From: Candidatus Fermentithermobacillaceae bacterium UBA3951
GTDB taxonomy: Bacteria; Bacillota; Sulfobacillia; Fermentithermobacillales; Fermentithermobacillaceae
Length of the DNA stretch: 6,104 bases
NCBI GenBank assembly: GCA_002385465.1
Contig: DGDN01000045.1
Span: 1 to 6,104 of the forward strand
Direction: 5' to 3'
Shown here: in pieces, positions 1 to 6,081 of the stretch
Position numbering within the stretch: the stretch's first letter is position 1
Layout of the letters: the number at the start of each line of letters is the position of its first letter
Notes under the pieces: generated by a model
Databases searched by the model: none
Seen by the model: the letters and a program-made list of their open reading frames with translations, nothing else
Told to the model about the DNA's origin: nothing
Translations under genes and position numbers: made by a program

Positions 1-260
1 TCGTATGCTCATGAAAGATGTCTAGAGAACCCGTTGGCACCATCACCCAACTCCTAACGCAATCATACTCCCCAAACGCCTGTTTTACCAGAGCTGCACC
101 GGGTGCCGCAGGTCCGATCCTGAAAGCCCTGGATACAGGCACATCTGTCCGGAGGTGCCGGCGCGCCCCGGTGAACCTGTCGCGGCGTAAGTCCGGAGGA
201 ACACCAGAAGGACCCGTCGAATTCGTGGACTGCACCACTCTTGCGAAAGGGAGAGAAGCG
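1..260. other. 5' flank without a recognised gene
   Basis: The reading frame of the downstream amidohydrolase stays open back to an ATG at 18, but the extra 81 codons look unlike the family: proline/arginine-rich and with no domain continuity. The family N-terminus fits the ATG at 261. A weak inverted repeat (GGCAC 138-142 with GTGCC 155-159) is visible. A TTGGCA hexamer at 34-39 has no well-spaced -10 partner, so no promoter is called. No T-box, cobalamin-type or other riboswitch signature was recognised. Confidence 0.4.
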
Positions 261-1418
261 ATGATAGCGATCACCAACGCGAAGATTTACCCCGTGGACG
301 CACCTGTGATCGAAAAAGGCTCCATCCTCATAGACGGCGGCAAGATCGTGAAGCTGGGCGCCAACATAGACATCCCGGCAGATGCGGAAGTCATTGACGC
401 CGGCGGTCGTTCCGTCTACCCGGGCTTCATAGACGCCCACTGCCACGTCGGCATGTGGGAGAGCGCCATCGGCTTTGAGGGCGACGATGTAAACGAGATG
501 ACCGATCCGGTAACTCCGCACATGAGGGCCATCGACGGTTTCAACCCCATGGACGAGACCGTGAAAGAGGCTTGCCAAGCAGGTGTAACGCTGGCGGCAA
601 CCGGCCCGGGAAGCGCCAACCCCATCGGCGGGACCTTCATGGCGATCAAGACCCACGGCCACAGGGCGGACGACATGGTCGTTAAGGACCCGCTGGCCAT
701 GAAGATCGCCTTCGGTGAGAACCCGAAGAGGGTCTACAACGCCAAGAACAAGACCCCTATGACCAGGATGGGGACCGCCGCAATACTGAGGGAAGCCCTC
801 GGCAAGGCCATGAGGTACAAGGAGCAGATCGACCGCGCGGGCGACGACCCGTCCAAGCTCCCCGCTTACGACGCCAAGATGGAGGCCCTCCTCCCTGTCG
901 TCAGGAAGCAGATCCCTCTGAAAGCCCACGCTCACAGGGCCGACGACATCTTCACCTCGATCAGGATCGCCAAGGAGTTCGGCCTCGACATCACCTTGGA
1001 CCACTGCACCGAAGGGCACCTCATTGCTGAGGACCTGGCCAAGTTGGGGGCCAAAGCGATCATCGGGCCTTCCTTCGGCCACAAGAGCAAGTTCGAGCTC
1101 ACCAACAAGACCTTCGAGACAGCCGGCGTCCTCGCCAGGGCCGGCGTCAAGGTCGCTATCATGACCGACTCCCCCGTCGTCCCGCTGGCGACGCTGCCGC
1201 TCATGGCCGGCATGGCCGTTCAGGCCGGCATGTGCAAGGAAGAGGCGCTCAAGGCCATCACGCTTAACGCCGCCGAGATCCTCGGCCTCCAGGACAAGGT
1301 CGGTAGCCTGACTCCCGGCAAAGACGCCGACCTCGTCATCTACGACGGCGATCCAATGGAGATCAGCGGCAAGTCGTGGCTGGTCATGATCGACGGAAAG
1401 GTAGTGTACAGGAGATAA
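261..1418 (+). CDS. Metal-dependent amidohydrolase (imidazolonepropionase-like)
   Basis: A 385-residue cytoplasmic hydrolase of the amidohydrolase superfamily (TIM barrel plus a small beta-sandwich), closest in look to the imidazolonepropionase-related group. Members cleave amide or cyclic-imide C-N bonds with one or two divalent metals. Visible landmarks are the N-terminal beta-sandwich strands (residues 1-50), PGFIDAHCHVG with the metal-binding His60-x-His62, KAHAHRADDI (His223, His225), LDHCTEGH (His248) and MTDSP (Asp303, the usual catalytic/metal aspartate). The C-terminal return to the sandwich reads LTPGKDADLVIYDGDP (about 350-365), typical of this family. The start at 261 is preferred because GGGAGAG lies just upstream and the family begins with a strand like IAITNAKIYPVD. 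An in-frame ATG at 18 would add 81 unsupported residues. The substrate cannot be read from sequence. There are no histidine-degradation neighbours, so hutI is not assigned. It appears monocistronic and ends in the terminator at 1495. Confidence 0.9.
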   Translation: MIAITNAKIYPVDAPVIEKGSILIDGGKIVKLGANIDIPADAEVIDAGGRSVYPGFIDAHCHVGMWESAIGFEGDDVNEMTDPVTPHMRAIDGFNPMDETVKEACQAGVTLAATGPGSANPIGGTFMAIKTHGHRADDMVVKDPLAMKIAFGENPKRVYNAKNKTPMTRMGTAAILREALGKAMRYKEQIDRAGDDPSKLPAYDAKMEALLPVVRKQIPLKAHAHRADDIFTSIRIAKEFGLDITLDHCTEGHLIAEDLAKLGAKAIIGPSFGHKSKFELTNKTFETAGVLARAGVKVAIMTDSPVVPLATLPLMAGMAVQAGMCKEEALKAITLNAAEILGLQDKVGSLTPGKDADLVIYDGDPMEISGKSWLVMIDGKVVYRR

Positions 1419-1434
1419 GGGTTTCGGGTTGAGA

Positions 1435-1460
1435 TTGAGCCAGACGCGAGTCGGGCTCAA
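1435..1460 (+). other. Stable hairpin with GCGA tetraloop after the amidohydrolase stop
   Basis: TTGAGCC (1435-1441) pairs perfectly with GGCTCAA (1454-1460). After one A/G mismatch, GAC (1443-1445) pairs with GTC (1450-1452) around the loop GCGA, a GNRA tetraloop. No T-run follows, so this is not a classic terminator. It may protect the 3' end of the mRNA or fold alongside the terminator at 1495. The 3' arm overlaps a tandem 8-bp repeat, GCTCAAGT at 1455-1462 and 1463-1470. Confidence 0.55.
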
Positions 1461-1494
1461 GTGCTCAAGTCGGGGCCAAGTCAGAGAAAACCCA

Positions 1495-1532
1495 GGCAGC
1501 CCGTTCTTCCGAGCGGGCTGCCTTGTGTTTGT
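1495..1532. terminator. Bidirectional intrinsic terminator between convergent genes
   Basis: GGCAGCCCG (1495-1503) and CGGGCTGCC (1514-1522) form a perfect 9-bp GC-rich stem with a 10-nt loop. An outer A-T pair (1494/1523) extends it. On the plus strand it is followed by TTGTGTTTGT, ending the amidohydrolase transcript. On the minus strand the same stem is followed by TGGGTTTTCTC, so it can also stop the lipoprotein transcript that converges on it from 1610. Confidence 0.85.
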
Positions 1533-1583
1533 CACGCTGTTATTGTCACTGAGCTTTGTCCCGGCGCTTCACCGGCTGTCATA

Positions 1584-1604
1584 ACCCGGTTCCCGTCGCC
1601 GGGT
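1584..1604 (-). other. Short GC-rich hairpin just past the lipoprotein stop
   Basis: ACCCGG (1584-1589) pairs with CCGGGT (1599-1604) across a 9-nt loop, 5 nt beyond the stop codon of the minus-strand lipoprotein gene. There is no T-tract on the minus-strand 3' side, so it is probably an accessory 3' structure and not the terminator itself. The stronger signal lies further on, at 1495-1522. Confidence 0.35.
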
Positions 1605-1609
1605 CCTCG

Positions 1610-3181
1610 TTACCCGGCTTTTTTCACCTCAGTGTACATCCGGTAGACAATCACCGTGATGGTCTCGCCACCATCCGAATACACCCAATTACCGATAACC
1701 AATAGGTTTTCATCCCACCCCAGGATCTTCGTCCAGGAATACACGTCCTTAGCGGTGGCGATTGGCCGGGAGTCCTCCGGTCCGACCAGCCATACGGTCG
1801 TCTCCTCTTGGTCGGACAAGATTCCTACGACATGGTCGCCGTAGACCGGTTCCGTGCCGGCATACTGCCAGAGGCCGTCGCATACCGGAGCCGGCTCCTT
1901 GTCCCTTGACGCATACCAGAGTTTCGAACCCTGGAGAGAGGAGTTCACCAGCCGAGAGGCCACGAAGTAAAGACCCTTCCCCGAAGGGTCGACGAGCACC
2001 ATGTCGATACTTGGGTCATCGTACCCTGAGAGAGCCGAGAAATCCGCTACCCGCACGGCCGCAGCATCACCGGAGATGTCCGCCACCATCGCACCGTCAT
2101 AAGAAAGGGCGCCGGGGCGAGCGTCGGGCGCAAACCCCTGGCCGTACTCCGGATTCCTCGGGACGCCGGTCAGGAAACCGACGGCCTCGGAGTTCCGAGC
2201 CCATCTGGCATGGGCGAGCAGTTTCCCTTCGACCTGAACGGTCTTCCGGACCTCGCCTTCCGGAGTCACGACGGTCAGCTTTGCCGCTATGGGCAGCGCG
2301 CTGTCTTCACCCTGAAAAACCTCATAGCGCTCCCAGGACGGAAGGTCGGCTCCACCGGGCTTCTGACCCGCTGTGTATGCAAGGACGTACTTGCCGTCCG
2401 GCGACCACTGTGGCAGGAAGCTCATGGTCTCTCCCGTAGGAAGTAGAGCACGTTCTTCCCCTGTGGCCATATCCAGGACATAGATGCCTTGCTTGTCCTC
2501 TTCGTACAGTTCATAGACGGCGTACTTACCCGCGGGAGATACCTTGACGATGAAGAGCCCGTCATACGTGGGCAGGTTGTCCTTCACGAGCCTGAGCGTC
2601 CTGCTCCCGAGGTCATACTCCCATAGGGCTCGCGACACATGGACATAGACCTTGGACTCGTCCTCAACAAAGGTAATAGAACGGTAGAAACCGGTCTCAA
2701 GTTCGATAAACGCCAGTTCTTCCGCTTTGGGACCCTTCACATCCCCAAGCATTATGGCTACTCCCTGCTTCCCTTTGTTGGGCCCATGCACTTGCGGCCC
2801 GGTTACCAGGAAAACGCAAGTCGTAGGCGAAGTCCAGCCCACCGGCACCTGTCTCGTATAGCCGCCGGACTCCTCGCCACTTATACTGTTCAGCACCACT
2901 TCGCGGTCACTGCCCTCTTTCAAAGGCACAGCCACCATATGACTCCCGGCATCGTCGCCACGCTCGGCGAGGATATAGTCACCCCCGGGCGATATGGCCT
3001 GGTCCGGTTTGGATGTGTATAGGTCACCGCCCAGGGTTTTCGTGACTCCTGCCCTAGGGTCAAGGACGAGATCCTTACCTGCCGGAGTCTTATCGGAACA
3101 TCCTGCGAGGATGATTGCCAGCACAAGGACAAGTAGACCTAAGCCCCCATGCAACTTGCGCCTGGGATAGCGCTTACTCAT
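1610..3181 (-). CDS. Secreted lipoprotein with PD40/WD40-like beta-propeller repeats
   Basis: A 523-residue predicted lipoprotein. The N-terminus has a basic stretch (KRYPRRK), a hydrophobic core (about 12-25) and a lipobox ending LAGC with Cys28 as the lipidation site, so it should be anchored on the outer face of the cytoplasmic membrane. The mature part is rich in beta-strands and carries recurring PD40-type blade motifs: ISPGGDYILA near 63, VSPAGKYAVY near 214, WSPDGKYVLA at 259-268 and VDPSGKGLYF near 397. Such blades occur in TolB and in the N-terminal propeller of prolyl oligopeptidases. No peptidase domain or catalytic serine motif follows, so a binding or scaffold role is more likely than catalysis. 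The ATG at 3181 is chosen because a near-perfect GGAGGTGA sits 5 nt upstream; an in-frame GTG at 3190 lies inside that site. The gene is transcribed alone, divergently from the MBL gene and convergently with the amidohydrolase. The ligand is unknown. Confidence 0.85.
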   Translation of the reverse strand: MSKRYPRRKLHGGLGLLVLVLAIILAGCSDKTPAGKDLVLDPRAGVTKTLGGDLYTSKPDQAISPGGDYILAERGDDAGSHMVAVPLKEGSDREVVLNSISGEESGGYTRQVPVGWTSPTTCVFLVTGPQVHGPNKGKQGVAIMLGDVKGPKAEELAFIELETGFYRSITFVEDESKVYVHVSRALWEYDLGSRTLRLVKDNLPTYDGLFIVKVSPAGKYAVYELYEEDKQGIYVLDMATGEERALLPTGETMSFLPQWSPDGKYVLAYTAGQKPGGADLPSWERYEVFQGEDSALPIAAKLTVVTPEGEVRKTVQVEGKLLAHARWARNSEAVGFLTGVPRNPEYGQGFAPDARPGALSYDGAMVADISGDAAAVRVADFSALSGYDDPSIDMVLVDPSGKGLYFVASRLVNSSLQGSKLWYASRDKEPAPVCDGLWQYAGTEPVYGDHVVGILSDQEETTVWLVGPEDSRPIATAKDVYSWTKILGWDENLLVIGNWVYSDGGETITVIVYRMYTEVKKAG

Positions 3182-3438
3182 ACAGGTCACCTCCAGTATC
3201 GTCGACCTACTTTGTAGACGGAGATTTCACCCGATCGAGTTCCGTCATGCGGCATCATGACCGCCGAGCTCTCCCCGTACAGCGTGGCGCCCTTGAGGGG
3301 CGTGGACTAAGGCGCCTCCTCGCGGCCAAAACGCCGGGCATCACCAGGAAGGAGAAAGCCCCGGTCAGGAGAAACGATAATCGTGGCTTCCTCCCGGAAG
3401 CACCCCGGATTCCTCTTGTCGCGGGAGGGCGGTTTGAG
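3182..3438. other. Divergent intergenic region with short inverted repeats
   Basis: This region separates the lipoprotein gene (-) from the MBL gene (+) and must hold promoters for both, but I cannot place a convincing -35/-10 pair on either strand. Dyads are GTCATG/CATGAC (3244-3249 and 3256-3261, 6-nt spacer), CGCCC/GGGCG (3288-3292 and 3298-3302), ACGATAATCGT (3374-3384) and CTTCC/GGAAG (3387-3391 and 3396-3400). The GATAAT at 3376-3381 looks like a -10 but has no -35 at the right distance. The MBL frame is open through this region, but the translated extension is arginine-rich and unlike the family. Confidence 0.5.
3187..3194 (-). promoter_or_regulatory. Strong ribosome binding site deciding the lipoprotein start
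   Basis: On the minus strand this reads GGAGGTGA, an almost full anti-16S match, with 5 nt (CCTGT) before ATG at 3181-3179. It overlaps the alternative GTG at 3190-3188, which therefore cannot be the start this site serves. Confidence 0.8.
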
Positions 3439-4152
3439 ATGAAGGTCCGGTACATAGGCCGCAGCGGATTCCTCGTCGAGTGGAGGTCGTGCTACTGGCT
3501 TTTCGATTACTTCACCGGAGAGATCCCGGACCTGGACGCCGGAAAGAGGGTCTTCGTCTTCGCCAGCCACAATCACGGCGACCACTGGAACCCCAAAGTC
3601 CTGGACCTGAGCCGTAAACACCCGGATGTTCACTATGTGCTTTCATCGGATATCGAGGCCGCGGAGGCGAACTCAGCTCCTAGGACGATCACACGCGTGG
3701 AGCCCGAAAAGCAGTATGAGCTGGCAGACCGCGAAGAGCAGACGATCCGGCTTACCACGCTGAGGTCCACGGACGCGGGAGTCGCATTTCTCCTGGATTA
3801 CCTCGGGAAGTGCGTGTACCACGCAGGCGACCTCAATCACTGGGTATGGAAAGAGGAACCCGAGGCGTACAACAAGGAGATGACGGCGGCCTTTGAAGAA
3901 CAGATGAGCCGCCTGAAGGGTGTTGTCATCGACGTCGCGTTTGTCCCCTTGGACCCCAGGCAAGAGGAGTACTACTACCTGGGACTTGAGGGACTCCTGG
4001 CGACGGCGAAGGTCAAAAGGGTCTTCCCCATGCACTTCGGCAGGGACTTCTCGGTGATCCAGAAGTACAGGAAAGAAAGGGGAGCTAACCTCGGCGAGAC
4101 GATCCTGATGGACATTAGGCGCGGCGGCGAGGAGTGGGAGTTCGACCTTTAG
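3439..4152 (+). CDS. MBL-fold (metallo-beta-lactamase superfamily) metal hydrolase
   Basis: A 237-residue cytoplasmic protein of the metallo-beta-lactamase fold, of the compact UlaG-like/UPF0173-like kind that acts on phosphoester, lactone or similar bonds. The hallmark HxHxDH is seen as SHNHGDHW (His44, His46, Asp48, His49). A later metal-ligand motif reads YHAGDLNHW (His128, Asp131), and the C-terminal histidine is in FPMHFG (His199). The N-terminus MKVRYIGRSGFLVEW is the first beta-hairpin typical of these proteins, where a substrate-side strand precedes a buried Asp (Asp23). The start at 3439 follows a GGGAGGG site at 3423-3429. No signal peptide is seen, and there is no RNase J/beta-CASP insertion, so an RNA-processing role is unlikely. 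The glyoxalase-like gene follows after 60 bp with no terminator between, suggesting co-transcription. An MBL protein next to a glyoxalase I-like protein could recall a glyoxalase II/I pair, but this protein is shorter and lacks the usual THxHxDH context, so that is only a possibility. Confidence 0.88.
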   Translation: MKVRYIGRSGFLVEWRSCYWLFDYFTGEIPDLDAGKRVFVFASHNHGDHWNPKVLDLSRKHPDVHYVLSSDIEAAEANSAPRTITRVEPEKQYELADREEQTIRLTTLRSTDAGVAFLLDYLGKCVYHAGDLNHWVWKEEPEAYNKEMTAAFEEQMSRLKGVVIDVAFVPLDPRQEEYYYLGLEGLLATAKVKRVFPMHFGRDFSVIQKYRKERGANLGETILMDIRRGGEEWEFDL

Positions 4153-4212
4153 CGTTGAGCAGTAGGTTGAGACCGAAGGTCCACTTGTAATCCACGGAAA
4201 GGAATGATCCTA

Positions 4213-4593
4213 ATGAAGTTTCAGATGGTACACGAAAACTACAACGTTTTCGACCTCGAAAGGTCACTGAAATTCTACGAAGAGGCGTTGGGACTCACCG
4301 AGAAGAGGCGGATCACGGCCAAAGACGGCTCTTTCATCATCGTGTATGTTGGAAACGACACCACCGACTTCCTCCTGGAGCTCACTTGGCTCAGGGACTG
4401 GGATAAGCCCTACAACCTCGGAGACAACGAGTTCCACCTGGCATTTAGGACGGACAACTTCGAAGAGGCTTACGAGCACCACAAGAAGATGGGCTGCATC
4501 TGCTACGAGAATAAGGATATGGGCATCTACTTCATAGAAGACCCCGACGGGTATTGGCTGGAGATAGTGCCTGATAGGAGAAAGCAGCAGTAA
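4213..4593 (+). CDS. Glyoxalase I-like VOC-superfamily metalloprotein
   Basis: A 126-residue single-unit VOC (vicinal oxygen chelate) protein made of two beta-alpha-beta-beta-beta modules, close in length to E. coli GloA (135). The four glyoxalase I metal ligands can be aligned: His7 (MVHENYNV), Glu56 (FLLELTW), His75 (NEFHLAF) and Glu117 (DPDGYWLEIV). DLERSLKFYEEALGL is the classic first helix, and EDPDGYWLEI is the classic terminal strand. Glyoxalase I isomerises the hemithioacetal of methylglyoxal and a thiol. A bacterium of this type may lack glutathione, so another thiol or another substrate is possible and gloA is not assigned. The start at 4213 is preferred over ATG at 4204 because the purine-rich GGAAAGGA (4196-4203) directly abuts 4204 but sits 9 nt before 4213. 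The gene likely shares a transcript with the upstream MBL gene and ends in the repeat-bearing terminator at 4599. Confidence 0.87.
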   Translation: MKFQMVHENYNVFDLERSLKFYEEALGLTEKRRITAKDGSFIIVYVGNDTTDFLLELTWLRDWDKPYNLGDNEFHLAFRTDNFEEAYEHHKKMGCICYENKDMGIYFIEDPDGYWLEIVPDRRKQQ

Positions 4594-4598
4594 GAAGT

Positions 4599-4687
4599 GG
4601 GGCGTCAGCCTAGGCCAGCCGCCTAACGCCGGACGGGCTTGACACCGGACGGGCTTGACACCGGATGGGCTTGACGCCCCTTTTATT
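4599..4687 (+). terminator. Intrinsic terminator with a long repeat-filled loop
   Basis: GGGGCGTCA (4599-4607) pairs perfectly with TGACGCCCC (4672-4680), followed at once by TTTTATT. A further GCC/GGC (4608-4610 and 4668-4670) adds three pairs past a bulged T. The stem and T-tract are textbook, and the gene upstream ends only 5 nt before. The loop is unusually long, about 57-64 nt, and is mostly made of a 16-bp tandem repeat. Confidence 0.75.
4629..4676 (+). repeat. Three-copy 16-bp tandem repeat inside the terminator
   Basis: Unit CCGGACGGGCTTGACA occurs exactly at 4629-4644 and 4645-4660. The third copy at 4661-4676 differs at two positions (C to T at unit position 6, last A to G). The final copy supplies the start of the terminator's 3' arm (TGACG). 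The pattern looks like local slippage duplication of that arm. The TTGACA in each unit resembles a -35 box but has no -10 partner at 16-18 nt. Confidence 0.9.
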
Positions 4688-4773
4688 CTGGTTTTCTGGA
4701 CATGACGCACTACTCGTCAGGCCTTTCCGGGGATAGAACCCGGTTTGTGCTCTCTGGCTTGCTCGATCGGATG

Positions 4774-4780
4774 AAGGAGG
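4774..4780 (+). promoter_or_regulatory. Ribosome binding site for the GTG-started acetyltransferase
   Basis: AAGGAGG lies 7 nt before GTG at 4788, a near-ideal spacing. It fixes this GTG as the start. Confidence 0.8.
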
Positions 4781-4787
4781 AGATCAC

Positions 4788-5702
4788 GTGACCGTCAAAC
4801 TGAGACGCTACACAGACCGACCAGGATTCACAGAAGACTTCTTCAAAGTCCGCGACTTCCTCATGAGGATTCACGAACCGGGATACACCGACCGGAACTG
4901 GCTGTGGGCGCGGTGGGAATATATGTTCTCCCACCCCAGCCTGGATGAGACGAACTTATGGAGGATCGGCCTTTGGGAAGACGAGGGGAAGATTGTCGCG
5001 CTTGTGACGTATGAGCACAACATCGGAGCCGCTTGGTTCTCCTTCGACAGGGACTACTCATACCTTAAGCGCGAAATGCTCGAGTACGCAATGGAATACC
5101 TGCCTCGCATAGATGAAGACGGCAGAAAGAGCCTCCGGGCCATCATAAGCGACGATGACGCCGAGATGCGCGAGTTCGCCGTTAAGCACGGTTTCACCAT
5201 GACCGAACGCAGGGACCCAATGTCAGAGTTCCGCGTGTCCGGCAAGTTCCCCGACATCACCGTTCCAGAGGGGCTCTCCATCATAAGCCTTGCCGACGAA
5301 AACGACCTCTGGAAGATAGAACGAGTGATGTGGAGAGGTTTCAACCATCCAGGAGAACCACCTGAGGATTACATACCCGGCAGGCTGAAGATGCAGTCCG
5401 GTCCGAGCTTCCGAAAAGACCTTACGATAGTGGTCAAGGCTCCGAACGGAGATTACGTGTCATTCTGCGGCATGTGGTACGACCGGAGCACGGATTACGC
5501 CTACGTGGAACCAGTCGCCACAGACCCCGACTACCGCAGGATGGGCTTGGCGAGAGCAGCCGTGCTGGAGGGCATAAGACGCTGCTTCGCCGAAGGAGCG
5601 GAGGTCGCGTACGTCGGGACCACGATGCCATTCTACCTGAGCATAGGGTTCAAACCCCTGTTTGAAGCGCATTGGTGGGAATGGAAGGAGCCCCGTGTCT
5701 AG
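4788..5702 (+). CDS. Tandem-domain GNAT family N-acetyltransferase
   Basis: A 304-residue protein with two GCN5-related acetyltransferase units. The C-terminal unit (about 160-304) looks catalytically competent: strand YAYVEPVATDP (238-247) is followed by the acetyl-CoA pyrophosphate loop YRRMGLARA (R/Q-x-x-G-x-G/A at 251-256 in the form RRMGLA at 250-255), then a helix, and ends with FYLSIGFKP (282-290), the usual closing motif. The N-terminal unit (about 1-150) keeps the fold outline and the closing AVKHGFTMTERR (131-142) but has no recognisable R-x-x-G-x-G/A loop, so it is probably a degenerate, structural half. It transfers acetyl from acetyl-CoA to an amine; the acceptor is unknown. The GTG start is supported by AAGGAGG at 4774. 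The gene lies 194 bp past the VOC gene and behind its terminator, so it should have its own promoter, though none was clear. No clear terminator follows: a bulged CCCC/GGGG hairpin at the stop is followed by As and not Ts. Confidence 0.87.
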   Translation: MTVKLRRYTDRPGFTEDFFKVRDFLMRIHEPGYTDRNWLWARWEYMFSHPSLDETNLWRIGLWEDEGKIVALVTYEHNIGAAWFSFDRDYSYLKREMLEYAMEYLPRIDEDGRKSLRAIISDDDAEMREFAVKHGFTMTERRDPMSEFRVSGKFPDITVPEGLSIISLADENDLWKIERVMWRGFNHPGEPPEDYIPGRLKMQSGPSFRKDLTIVVKAPNGDYVSFCGMWYDRSTDYAYVEPVATDPDYRRMGLARAAVLEGIRRCFAEGAEVAYVGTTMPFYLSIGFKPLFEAHWWEWKEPRV

Positions 5703-6081
5703 GGGTCTTCAGAAAAAATCCTTGCGCCATGACCGTGACAGGCCCCTCAAGGGTTGTACGTGGAGAACTCGGTGAAGCACGAGTTGGCGGAACTAGGAGA
5801 GTATTTGTGACGAATGTAAGTTCAGGTCGTGAGGCCAGAAAGCGCTCTAGTGTAATGCCGATCATCGCTATCACACTAGGTGCGAGACTTGGCAGTAGGC
5901 TCGCAGGAAAACCGCCAGGAGGGCCGGAAACTCAGACTTAGTGTGAGGTTCCGATGGAGTATCAACCAATAACCGCCCTCTTCATAAGGAGAGGATTTCC
6001 ACGGATGGTCTAGGCATCGTTCGCGTCTTAATGAGTGAGGACGTGGCCGTCAGAGTAAGGGCCACTGTTCTCCTCTGCTTG
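5703..6081. other. Gene-free, hairpin-rich 3' region, possible start of a group II intron
   Basis: No reading frame here resembles a known protein, and the short open frame at 5672-5941 (+) overlaps the acetyltransferase end and looks spurious. Inverted repeats are AACTCG/CGAGTT (5766-5771 and 5780-5785), CTAGTGT/ACACTAG (5847-5853 and 5873-5879), TGCGAG/CTCGCA (5881-5886 and 5900-5905) and GTGGCC/GGCCAC (6043-6048 and 6060-6065). The density of small stems separated by purine-rich joints, and phrases such as GAACTCGGTGAAG and GTCGTGAGGCCAG, recall domain I of bacterial group II introns. That is resemblance from memory, not an alignment. No reverse transcriptase or domain V is inside the window. 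It could equally be ordinary intergenic DNA. Confidence 0.3.

Noticed and set aside
18..260. N-terminal extension of the amidohydrolase from ATG at 18
   Set aside because: The translated stretch has no family similarity, and a good ribosome binding site precedes the ATG at 261.
63..1535. Long minus-strand open frame opposite the amidohydrolase
   Set aside because: It is the antisense shadow of a well-supported gene; its translation shows no domain and it runs through the terminator.
4639..4676. TTGACA hexamers in the tandem repeat as -35 boxes for the acetyltransferase gene
   Set aside because: No TATAAT-like hexamer lies 16-18 nt downstream of any copy, and the copies sit inside a terminator.
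5644..5660. tRNA T-arm-like sequence: 5-bp stem around TTCAAAC
   Set aside because: It lies in frame inside the acetyltransferase and encodes the conserved IGFKP closing motif. No acceptor, D or anticodon arms surround it.
5880..5884. GTGCG as the exact 5' end of a group II intron
   Set aside because: A 5-mer is too common by chance, and the intron-like wording begins more than 100 nt upstream, so the boundary does not fit.
5672..5941. 89-residue plus-strand open frame over the acetyltransferase 3' end
   Set aside because: It overlaps a real gene, lacks a ribosome binding site and family similarity, and is rich in arginine and glycine as expected of chance frames here.
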